NCBI GenBank assembly: GCA_022822085.1
Contig: JAJECK010000085.1
Span: forward strand, 1 to 64,000
DNA length: 64,000 bases
From: Candidatus Poribacteria bacterium
GTDB taxonomy: Bacteria; Poribacteria; WGA-4E; WGA-3G
Reading direction: 5' to 3'
Numbering within the stretch: position 1 is the stretch's first letter; each line of letters begins with the position of its first letter. A program made the position numbers and the translations under genes. Below are positions 29,011-36,877 of the stretch, piece after piece. The notes beneath the pieces are model-generated. The model did not search any database. It was not told the DNA's origin and saw only the letters and a list, made by a program, of their open reading frames with translations.

Positions 29011-30258
29011 CTAATCAGAAACCAGTCCTAAACCAGTAGATATTGCCTTATCCCAATCTGCTGTAAATTCCCACCAATTTGTCATCGTCATATTCTCGGA
29101 CTTTATGCCGTTGTTATATCCTGGCATATTCTGCATCCAGTAGATATACCACTTGGACTCTATCAACTGCTGAATCTTATCATGGTCTTTATCGGGAAAT
29201 GCATACTCAAGTTTTCCATAAGTATCAACATTGACAAGTGTTTTCTTCCCACTATTATCTGGTGTCCAATCTTCAATATCACTTTCAACTAAAGTCATAG
29301 TTTCTGTATAGTCATAATGTTCTGTGGTGTTCGGTGGCATGTGTGTCCAACCTGCGCGCCCCGTGATGAAGTTACCTTCTTCGTCTTGTCCAACAAATTT
29401 TTTCCAAAATAGATCTGTATTGTCAAATTGTAAGTGATTTGCATGACTCAATATCGCTTCAAGCTGATGTCCATGATTGTGTACTGCTTCAGCGTGACTT
29501 CTTCTGAAGTTCTGACCGTATACTGTATAAGTTGATTTGTAGATCGGCAAGTCAGTATTGTCTCGGTTACTGTTTGATATATCTCCTGTCAACGGACTTG
29601 ACATATTCGATTCCCACCAGTTTCTGAAATCTTCAGGTTTATGGATATTGGGATCATAACACGGGAAATCTGAATTTACACCACCCATCCAAATCCATAT
29701 CTCTTTAACACCTAAATCGTTGACATAATGCTCCATATTGAATCGTTCAAAGATTTTATGGTAGTCAGGCGAATAGAGCGGAGTTCCGTCCTTTAAATGT
29801 GAACTGATTTGACCTTTTGGAGTCTGTTCATAAACGGTAATATATTCCACAACACGATAACCAATTGAAGGAACAGCCTTTGAGTTTTTATATCCTCTGA
29901 ATCTGGTCCCCTCCTCAAGCATAAACTTCACCCTTTTATCAAAAAGATCTATTCTGGATTTAAGGTCTTCTAATGTTATTTCACCTAAATCCCAAAAGTC
30001 TGGTGCTTTTGAGACATCCAGATTAACTCCATCTGCAGTCGGTAAAAATCTCATAATCACAACAGGTATTTCATTGAGATGATCTGGTGCGGGTGTTGCT
30101 AAATACGGATCAATCTTCTCAAAAACCGGTGGTATATCTTTTGCAATTACTTGCTTAGATTGCGTTAACATAACGATGAACACAACTCCTAATATAAGGA
30201 CTTTCATTTTATATATAGACATAATATAGTGATGTATGTAAATAAATAGATACTTCAT
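29011..30258 (-). CDS. Secreted protein of unknown function
   Basis: Signal-like MKVLILGVVFIVMLTQSKQVIA; long ORF with no domain I recognise. Confidence 0.6.
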   Translation of the reverse strand: MKYLFIYIHHYIMSIYKMKVLILGVVFIVMLTQSKQVIAKDIPPVFEKIDPYLATPAPDHLNEIPVVIMRFLPTADGVNLDVSKAPDFWDLGEITLEDLKSRIDLFDKRVKFMLEEGTRFRGYKNSKAVPSIGYRVVEYITVYEQTPKGQISSHLKDGTPLYSPDYHKIFERFNMEHYVNDLGVKEIWIWMGGVNSDFPCYDPNIHKPEDFRNWWESNMSSPLTGDISNSNRDNTDLPIYKSTYTVYGQNFRRSHAEAVHNHGHQLEAILSHANHLQFDNTDLFWKKFVGQDEEGNFITGRAGWTHMPPNTTEHYDYTETMTLVESDIEDWTPDNSGKKTLVNVDTYGKLEYAFPDKDHDKIQQLIESKWYIYWMQNMPGYNNGIKSENMTMTNWWEFTADWDKAISTGLGLVSD

Positions 30259-30467
30259 CTGTAGGGGTGATCTCCGAATCTCGACTTAACTCAATGATAG
30301 TCGGGAATCGGAGTTCCCTCGGACAATTTCCTAACGGACAATTAATACTGAAATCTACTAAAAATGAAACCCCATGGCTTTTAGGCACATGAGGATATAA
30401 TAATTATGGATTTGACCCCAAATTATTGAAATAGATTGAGTTATATTATATCTGTTTGCAACTCTGA

Positions 30468-30803
30468 CTATTCATCGACAGCAGCAATAACTGAAGCAGT
30501 AAACCGCGGTTTTCCGTTCATTTCTTCAATTGCAGCAACTGCGTCAGTAAGATCAGTAGTCTTAACTTTACCTTTCTCAACCTTCACAACGGCTTTTTCA
30601 TCTGCCTGTGAAACACTGACAACTTCCGTGACACCTGTAACTTTCGCAAGTGCAGACTGCACTTTGGAAACACAGTTACCTCAAGCCAGACCTGTTACTG
30701 CTAAACTGATTTCTTCAACAACAACGTCTGCGTTTTTCTGCTGATTCGCACAACCGAGAGCAACAAGCATCATAACTACGATTAAAAGAGATTTCTTCAA
30801 CAT
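30468..30803 (-). CDS. Candidate selenoprotein: HMA (MerP/CopZ-like) domain lipoprotein with in-frame TGA (Sec) at 30681-30683
   Basis: Read through TGA: MLKKSLLIVVMMLVALGCANQQKNADVVVEEISLAVTGLA-U-GNCVSKVQSALAKVTGVTEVVSVSQADEKAVVKVEKGKVKTTDLTDAVAAIEEMNGKPRFTASVIAAVDE*. U falls on the first Cys of the HMA GMxCxxC motif; lipobox LVALGC. Confidence 0.85.
30648..30664 (-). promoter_or_regulatory. SECIS-like hairpin, +17 to +33 after the TGA
   Basis: AAGTGC-AGTCT-GCACTT (6-bp stem, 5-nt loop). Confidence 0.7.
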
Positions 30804-30961
30804 TTTTATAATTTCCTTATAGGAAGATAGATTATAAGCAAAATAAGGCTACTTATCAGATTATAATCTATCTTTACGAAGTCCACTTAATCATCTAATG
30901 ACAATCAAGTAAATGTAAAATATATCAGGTAAAGAACGAGAAGAATCGTCCTTACTGGTCA

Positions 30962-31333
30962 TTAATTGGCAAGAGAAGCTGTAAAACGAGCATCTGCATC
31001 ATCAATTGTTTTGATGAGGGTATCGTTTGTAACTTTGCCCTTTGGCACTTTAACAACGACCAATTTTGTTTCTCTGGAAACACTGATAACCTCTACACCC
31101 GTGACCTTACTTAGTGCAGACCGCACTATGGCGGGACACGAGCCTCATGTCATGCCCTCCACCTGAAAAGTCACTTCCTGATACATGGGTTTTTCTGCTG
31201 TTTTTTCTATCGGTTTTTCACCAGCTGCCATATCGGTTTCTTCAGCCATTTCTGCTTCTTTGCCAATCATGGCACACCCTGTCAGGAGTGCAAAGGTAAC
31301 GAGCGTAATCAGCGCAAATTTCGCGATATACAT
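30962..31333 (-). CDS. Candidate selenoprotein: second HMA-domain lipoprotein with in-frame TGA (Sec) at 31145-31147
   Basis: AAAGGAGG RBS, then MYIAKFALITLVTFALLTGCAMIGKEAEMAEETDMAAGEKPIEKTAEKPMYQEVTFQVEGMT-U-GSCPAIVRSALSKVTGVEVISVSRETKLVVVKVPKGKVTNDTLIKTIDDADARFTASLAN*. U replaces the first Cys of GMTCxxC. Confidence 0.87.
31112..31128 (-). promoter_or_regulatory. SECIS-like hairpin, +17 to +33 after the TGA
   Basis: TAGTGC-GGTCT-GCACTA; the GGTCT loop and flanking GC/GCAC resemble the E. coli fdhF SECIS apical hairpin. Confidence 0.75.
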
Positions 31334-31470
31334 CGTTATACCTCCTTTGTTTTTTACAGTACACAATTTATCATATTTTGATATATGTTGTCAAGGTATT
31401 TTTTGATAAGGTCAGGGCTATTTAGTTTTAACGTGAGTTTGATAATTCGACACATAAGTCTGCGTCCGTT

Positions 31471-31541
31471 GGGTTGCGGAACGAAACCCAGTATCTTTAC
31501 TCACTTGAGAGCACCACATGTTGGGTTTCGTTCCTCAACCC
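31471..31541. repeat. Inverted-repeat element next to a half copy of the 24.0-kb element
   Basis: GGGTTGCGGAACGAAACCCA ... TGGGTTTCGTTCCTCAACCC (one mismatch). Preceded at 31432 by CGTGAGTTTGATAA and GTCCGTTGGG as in 24011-24107. Confidence 0.8.
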
Positions 31542-31592
31542 CATAGGTGTCAATTTAAGGAATTTGATTTTGAGTCCATTTCTCCAGTCACT

Positions 31593-31707
31593 AATGAAGA
31601 TTAAAAAATAATTTCGGTAATGTGGCGAGGTTAGGAAACCTCGCCAGCAGGAGTTCAGCTGCCCTCGTCCAGTAGGAAAAGGACCCAATTAATAAGTTAA
31701 TCTTCAT
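31593..31707. repeat. MITE-like palindromic repeat, copy 3 (~115 bp)
   Basis: AATGAAGATTAA ... TTAATCTTCAT termini; internal perfect GGCGAGGTT-AGGA-AACCTCGCC hairpin. Confidence 0.85.
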
Positions 31708-31809
31708 ACAGGACTAAGAGAGGTGATTGGGACCTGCTGCTATAAACATTGCGCCCGGACGTGACTGAAGAGCTTTAACATATTTCCGAATATGCATCAT
31801 GGAAAATCA

Positions 31810-31847
31810 CCGTTTTAATTATTTAATCCTCATAAAGTTTGTACTAT
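31810..31847. repeat. Right-end relic of the same MITE-like family
   Basis: accgttttaattatttaatcctcataaagtttgtacta matches the right end of copy 1 (accgaattaataaattaatcttcataaagtttgtgcta). Confidence 0.6.
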
Positions 31848-32059
31848 AAGTGTGTGCAAGGAATTACGGTTTCCACTATATAGTAGAATCTACAATTAAT
31901 GGAATACTTCTGTACCGCAAACATCTTGTTTGCGTCTCAATGGCACAAACTATAAGTTTATGGGACAACTTCTATTGTCCGTTATGTTTCCAAAACAGGT
32001 TTATCAAAGTGTCCCAATAATTTCAAAGTTTACTATAATGCTAATCTTCTACACCTGAA

Positions 32060-32857
32060 TCATTTCATAATTTGACTTAAGGATAGAATGGAATTTTCAA
32101 TTGATTTTTTAGTGGAATGCTCTCTATGAGCATCAAGGAAGGGAAAGACTTTTTGAAGACGTAAAAGTTGTTTTTGTAGGGCTGCAGCTTTTTCAAATTG
32201 CAATAAAGCAGATGCAGCATTACGTTTCTCCACTAAATTCTCTTGAACTTTCATATAGTTCCCATCAAGTAAATGGATGATATTCATTATCATTTCACTA
32301 TAGAGTTTACGAGTGATGAGTGCAGCACAAGGGGCAAAACATCGCTTCATATCGTATTGAAGACATGCACGGTAACCTTCCTGTGGCGTGATGATCCCTT
32401 GACAAGTGCGAACCATAAAGATACGTTGTAACACATCTATTGCTTCGTCTGTCCATCTGCAGCTGGAAAGTGGGCCGAAGTATTTTGCATTATCGTTATA
32501 TTTTTCTGATACTCTTTCAAGGAGTGGAAAATCCTCTGCTACATTGATACGAATGTAACATGTTTGCCTACCGTATTTTAATGCAGAATTATAGGAGGGT
32601 TGATGTTCTTTGATGAGACGCGATTCAAGGAAAAGTGCTTCCTGTTCCGATTGGCATATCTGATATTCTACTGACGCTGTCCATCTAATTAACCGTTTGA
32701 TTTTAGAACGTCGTTTTTTGATATTATGTACATAAGAACGCACCCGTTTCCGCAAACATTTCGCCTTACCTATGTACAGGATTTTACCTGATGCACCATA
32801 GAAAAAGTAGACACCCGGATCCGTTGGGATGTCTTGGACCATATCTTTCGTTAGCAT
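32060..32857 (-). CDS. Short UvrC-like GIY-YIG nuclease (GIY-YIG plus Cys-rich and UVR regions; no C-terminal endonuclease/HhH)
   Basis: PGVYFFYGASGKILYIGKAKCLRKRVRSY, EALFLESRLIKEHQPSYN, CLQYDMKRCFAPC, ASALLQFEKAAALQKQL; stops after ~265 aa. Confidence 0.85.
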   Translation of the reverse strand: MLTKDMVQDIPTDPGVYFFYGASGKILYIGKAKCLRKRVRSYVHNIKKRRSKIKRLIRWTASVEYQICQSEQEALFLESRLIKEHQPSYNSALKYGRQTCYIRINVAEDFPLLERVSEKYNDNAKYFGPLSSCRWTDEAIDVLQRIFMVRTCQGIITPQEGYRACLQYDMKRCFAPCAALITRKLYSEMIMNIIHLLDGNYMKVQENLVEKRNAASALLQFEKAAALQKQLLRLQKVFPFLDAHREHSTKKSIENSILSLSQIMK

Positions 32858-33192
32858 ATTTGTGTATTACGTGCGATAACTGTTGAAACAGTGAAGGTTT
32901 GCTGAAAACTGTGAAATTATTCAGTTTGACTCTGACTAAAATATCTGCTAAATTGTTGTAACTAATTATTGCAAAATAGGTGTGTTGAATTGTTAATTAA
33001 AAACATTACTATTTTTCTGAACTAAACACGCTACAACACCTTTGACAGTGTAGTTAATTCGCTATCAAAAGCACTTTTAAATGACTACGTATTTTTTCTA
33101 TATTTGGTTACAAAATAGTTGATTTTTTTGATTTTTTCATTTTGTCTTGAAATATAGTAGAATTGTTATATTTTGTGGAAGGATAGAATTTT

Positions 33193-34047
33193 ATGCAAAG
33201 ATGGGAACCGACCGCAGAGCAAAAAGAACAATACAAAAAAGATGGATACTTTATCCTACACAAGGTCCTATCAAAGGACACTACAGCCGAACTTCGTGGA
33301 GTAATCCGAAATGTGATTATGTTACCTGAACCTGGTGAGTATGTTGACATCGACCCGATGGATCCGATGGTAGATTCTCCACAAGGAAGAATTGCGCGTT
33401 ACCGAAAACTTGCTAACTTTTGCGTTCAATCCCCACTGATCTGGCACAACATTTATGCGGGAGAAAAATTACTCAACATAGCACGTTATTTTCTGGGGGA
33501 CGACATAATTATGAAATACAACAGTTGTTTTCTAAAACCTGCCCATACTGGTAGTGCGACACCTTGGCATCAAGACAATGGTCTATGGCGGGATGGTGAA
33601 ACTGAACCGTTTAATTTTTGGATACCACTCGAACCTGCAACCAAAGAAAATGGATGCATGCAGTTTATCCCTGGTAGTCACAAAACTGAGATAATTGAAC
33701 ATGTCCGTTATCCTGACAGTATACACGGTGAACTTCCCCGTGAGGATGTGAAGAAGATGCTGGAAAAAAATAGTGTACACCATATCGAATTGGATGCGGG
33801 AGATGCCGTCTTTTGGCACAGCAGTATATGGCACTATAGTCCACCGAATAAGAGTGACAAAAGTCGTATCGCAGTTGCAGGTGTATGGACAAATCCTAAA
33901 ATAATTGAACGCAGTAGACATTATTGGCAGAACTTACGTTGGGTGATGAAAAATGGTAAAGTTTGCACACAATTCCCTCCTGAATCTGTCAAATTAGAGA
34001 ACGGAAATACCGATCCTACAAAACCCTTTCGAATTGCTAAGGAATAA
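33193..34047 (+). CDS. Phytanoyl-CoA dioxygenase (PhyH) family protein
   Basis: GYFILHKVL, TPWHQDNGLWRDGETEPFNFWIPLEPATKENGCMQFIPGSHK, DAVFWHSSIWHYSPPNKSDKSRIAVAG. Confidence 0.93.
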   Translation: MQRWEPTAEQKEQYKKDGYFILHKVLSKDTTAELRGVIRNVIMLPEPGEYVDIDPMDPMVDSPQGRIARYRKLANFCVQSPLIWHNIYAGEKLLNIARYFLGDDIIMKYNSCFLKPAHTGSATPWHQDNGLWRDGETEPFNFWIPLEPATKENGCMQFIPGSHKTEIIEHVRYPDSIHGELPREDVKKMLEKNSVHHIELDAGDAVFWHSSIWHYSPPNKSDKSRIAVAGVWTNPKIIERSRHYWQNLRWVMKNGKVCTQFPPESVKLENGNTDPTKPFRIAKE

Positions 34048-34050
34048 TTG

Positions 34051-35367
34051 ATGCGAAAACCCAACATCGTCATTTATCTATCTGATGATCATGGATGGGA
34101 ATACCTCGGTTGCTATGGAAACGCAGACATCCAGACACCAAATTTAGACCGCATTGCTGAAGAGGGGATGCGTTTTACACATGCATTTACACCGACACCG
34201 ACATGTGCCCCTTCACGTTCCACACTATACACAGGTCTATATCCCGCCCGACACGGTGCAATGGGAAATCACACTGAATGCCATTCAACAATTGAGACAT
34301 TACCAAAACTGCTTAGAAAACTCGGTTACCGTGTAGCCATTGCAGGAAAAACGCATGTCAAACCAGAAGAACTATTTGACTTTGAATATATCGGTGGATT
34401 TCTGCCTAAACGTGAAGAACACCGTCGAAAATATCGTGCAGAAGGACTTGATACCGCTCCTGTTGAAGACTTCCTATCTTCACATCATAAGGAAAATCCA
34501 GATCAACCGATCTGTCTCATTCTCGGCGATAGCAACCCACATGTCACCTGGGAACCGAACAAAATGTATGATCCGGACGCATTGAGTCTACCTCCTTACA
34601 TCGCTGATACTCCGATTACACGCAAAGCACTTGCAAACTACTATCAAGACATTACAACGATGGATAGTCGTATCGGTGATATTGACGAAATGTTAGAAGA
34701 ATATGGATATACAGACAATACACTGTTTATTTATACAACCGATCACGGTTCTGAGTGGCCCCATTGTAAATGGACGTTGTATGATGCTGGTATTCGTCTA
34801 CCGTTTATGGCAAGATGGCACGGGGAAATACCAGCTGCAACCGTCATTGATGCGATGCTTTCGCATGTTGACTTCTTACCGACGCTTATAGACATTGCAG
34901 GTGGTGAACCGTCAAAGCAGATGGATGGTAGAAGTTTTAAAAGAGTTTTGTATGGACAACAACAGACATTCCGTGATAAAATATACGGAACGCACACACG
35001 CGATGGGAACATGAACGTCTTTCCACAAAGGTGTGTCCGTGACAATCATTACAAATATATTTTGAACCTAATGCCTGAAAATAGATGGACTACGCATTTT
35101 ACTGAGGTAGAAGGTATACCTGAAAGTCATGCTGAAGTATGGAACAGTTGGGTAGAAAAGGCAAAAAGCGATCCAAAGACTGCAGAACTCGTATATCGGA
35201 CACAACATCACCCAGTTGAGGAACTGTATGATGTACATGCAGATCCGGACGAATTCAATAATATAGTATTTGAGGAAACATCGTCCTCCATTCTTGAAAA
35301 GATGCGTGCGGATGTTCAAAAATGGATGCAATCACAAGGAGATGAAGGGAAACCCGAAAATGAATAA
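34051..35367 (+). CDS. Sulfatase family protein
   Basis: KPNIVIYLSDDHGWEYLGCYGN, TPTCAPSRSTLYTGLYPARHG (C-x-P-S-R sulfatase signature), YTTDHGSEWPH. Confidence 0.95.
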   Translation: MRKPNIVIYLSDDHGWEYLGCYGNADIQTPNLDRIAEEGMRFTHAFTPTPTCAPSRSTLYTGLYPARHGAMGNHTECHSTIETLPKLLRKLGYRVAIAGKTHVKPEELFDFEYIGGFLPKREEHRRKYRAEGLDTAPVEDFLSSHHKENPDQPICLILGDSNPHVTWEPNKMYDPDALSLPPYIADTPITRKALANYYQDITTMDSRIGDIDEMLEEYGYTDNTLFIYTTDHGSEWPHCKWTLYDAGIRLPFMARWHGEIPAATVIDAMLSHVDFLPTLIDIAGGEPSKQMDGRSFKRVLYGQQQTFRDKIYGTHTRDGNMNVFPQRCVRDNHYKYILNLMPENRWTTHFTEVEGIPESHAEVWNSWVEKAKSDPKTAELVYRTQHHPVEELYDVHADPDEFNNIVFEETSSSILEKMRADVQKWMQSQGDEGKPENE

Positions 35368-35947
35368 TAAATACAATAATAAAATCATCTATAGTGTCAT
35401 TTTACTCATGACATTTACATTTATGGCCTGCCTGGATTCAGATAATCTCAGCAATATTCTAAGTCAACTACCGAAAGAGAAAGGTGAAGGATTAGCAATT
35501 GGTGCTACTGCCCCCGCATTTTCACTACCTGATGCCGATGAAAAATCGCATGAACTGTCTGATTATGCAGGACAGAAAGTAGTTCTTGTCTTTTTTGCTA
35601 CTGAAGGCTGAACTGTTTGCCGAGGACAACTCGTTGAGTTGCAAAGTGGATATCAAAATATAAAATCGGCTGGTGCTGCTGAGTTAATTGCCATCAGCAG
35701 TGATACTGTAGTCGGTATTCGTGGATTGCGCCATGAGGAAGGAATTGATTATCTGCTTCTTTCCGATGGTGACGTAGAAACCATTGATATGTACAACGTA
35801 CGCGAAACAAGCGGAAATCCTTTTTTAGCACGTCCAGCCACCTTCATTATCAATGAAAGCGGCAAAGTGGCATGGGTAGACCTTGGCGATAGATTTGGTC
35901 ATCGTACAAGATCAGGCCAGATAATCAAGGCATTGAACGATCTGTAG
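35360..35947 (+). CDS. Candidate selenoprotein: peroxiredoxin/TlpA-like (AhpC-TSA fold) lipoprotein with in-frame TGA (Sec) at 35609-35611
   Basis: Read through TGA: MNNKYNNKIIYSVILLMTFTFMACLDSDN...GEGLAIGATAPAFSLPDADEKSHELSDYAGQKVVLVFFATEG-U-TVCRGQLVELQSGYQNIKSAGAAELIAISSDT...GNPFLARPATFIINESGKVAWVDLGDRFGHRTRSGQIIKALNDL*. The two ORFs flanking the TGA share a frame; U is in a UxxC active-site position. Confidence 0.88.
35616..35645 (+). promoter_or_regulatory. SECIS-like hairpin after the TGA
   Basis: TTTG-ccgagga-CAACTC-GTT-GAGTTG-CAAA; apical loop at +22 to +24 after the TGA. Confidence 0.6.
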
Positions 35948-35963
35948 ATTAGAATGTAACTAA

Positions 35964-35991
35964 AAAAGGGCAGAGAAGTCTCTGCCCTTTT
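35964..35991. terminator. Bidirectional intrinsic terminator between convergent genes
   Basis: AAAAGGGCAGAGA-AG-TCTCTGCCCTTTT. Confidence 0.88.
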
Positions 35992-36008
35992 CCTAACCAT
36001 ACCTAACC

Positions 36009-36788
36009 CTATTGTTTACGGTTAGTCTTAATGGCACCCCATGTCGTAGCCAATTTTTCTGCAGGTTCAACTGGCAAGAAAGCACCATCCTTAATTGAGT
36101 TTATTTCGGCTTCAGTTATGACGCGATTGAAGAGAAACACCTCGTCAATAGTGCCAGTGAAAAATTCTAGTCCGGGGTGTCTTGCACCGACCATAATTGA
36201 ACCGCCTATCTGTATTATTTCAGGTGGTTTTGCACCACCGCCTACTCTTCTTCCATCATAGTAAATACTAACATCCTTGTCTATATCATGCGTTACAGTA
36301 ATATGTACCCAGTCTTGTGGTTGATTCTCATCAGTAATTCCTTTCTGTGCCCACCCTGGTGCTTTAGACCAAAGATATGTCTTTCCTGTATTGTTATTGA
36401 AAATAGTTGCCCATACAAGTTCACCAGCAGATACCATATAGTTCCATTCTGCAACTTGATTATCTCCACGTTTAACCCAAAATGCAATTGAAAACTTTTC
36501 ACGCAGTTGTAAAATATCGTTAATAGGTACCTTCACATATTGACTCTTTGTACCGTCAAACTCAAGTGCTTTTCCGCCATATTGTCCATCAACCGATTTC
36601 GGATTTGCCACAAGTTCACCATCATTCCCATGTTGGGATCCGTCTTTGGCAGCGTCTCCATTTCTTTCATCAAAAGATAGATATAGCACGAGTGATTTAT
36701 CGTCTAAACCTGCATGTGAAGCAAATGGTATGGCGAACAGTGTCAATATTGTCAAGAATACTGCAATGATATTTATCTGTTTTAACAC
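36009..36788 (-). CDS. LamG/concanavalin A-like domain secreted protein
   Basis: Signal peptide; SLVLYLSFDERNGDAAKDGSQHGNDGELV...ALEFDGTKSQYVKVP...FSIAFWVKRG...GTIDEVFLFNRVITEAEI. Confidence 0.9.
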   Translation of the reverse strand: MLKQINIIAVFLTILTLFAIPFASHAGLDDKSLVLYLSFDERNGDAAKDGSQHGNDGELVANPKSVDGQYGGKALEFDGTKSQYVKVPINDILQLREKFSIAFWVKRGDNQVAEWNYMVSAGELVWATIFNNNTGKTYLWSKAPGWAQKGITDENQPQDWVHITVTHDIDKDVSIYYDGRRVGGGAKPPEIIQIGGSIMVGARHPGLEFFTGTIDEVFLFNRVITEAEINSIKDGAFLPVEPAEKLATTWGAIKTNRKQ

Positions 36789-36877
36789 TGTAGTTTCCTC
36801 CTTACATTATGATTTTTATTCTATACTCGTTAACATTATTTTTCTACACACCTGAAACTTCGTAACCACATAATAAT

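Noticed and set aside
30436-30744. Plus-strand ORF of 102 aa
   Set aside because: Antisense to the HMA1 coding frame with low-complexity Ser/Thr/Ala content; an overlap artefact.
31145-31366. Treating the HMA2 ORF as a truncated 73-aa lipoprotein or pseudogene
   Set aside because: The frame after the TGA stays open for 60 codons with good HMA similarity and parallels HMA1. A single TGA at the motif Cys is better explained by Sec.
19369-31847. CRISPR array interpretation of the repeats
   Set aside because: The copies are kilobases apart with no regular spacer structure and have long terminal inverted repeats typical of MITE-like elements.
27300-33190. tRNA or rRNA genes in the long intergenic stretches
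   Set aside because: No cloverleaf-consistent segment or rRNA-like sequence was found by eye; a tRNAscan-SE run would be needed to exclude this fully.
30468-35947. Genome-wide reassignment of TGA (e.g. to Gly or Trp) as an explanation for the in-frame TGA codons
   Set aside because: Several other genes in the window end at TGA in positions that make sense (e.g. the HNH gene at 1475, the WD40 gene at 9271, the amidohydrolase at 13870). The three internal TGAs lie specifically at CxxC positions.
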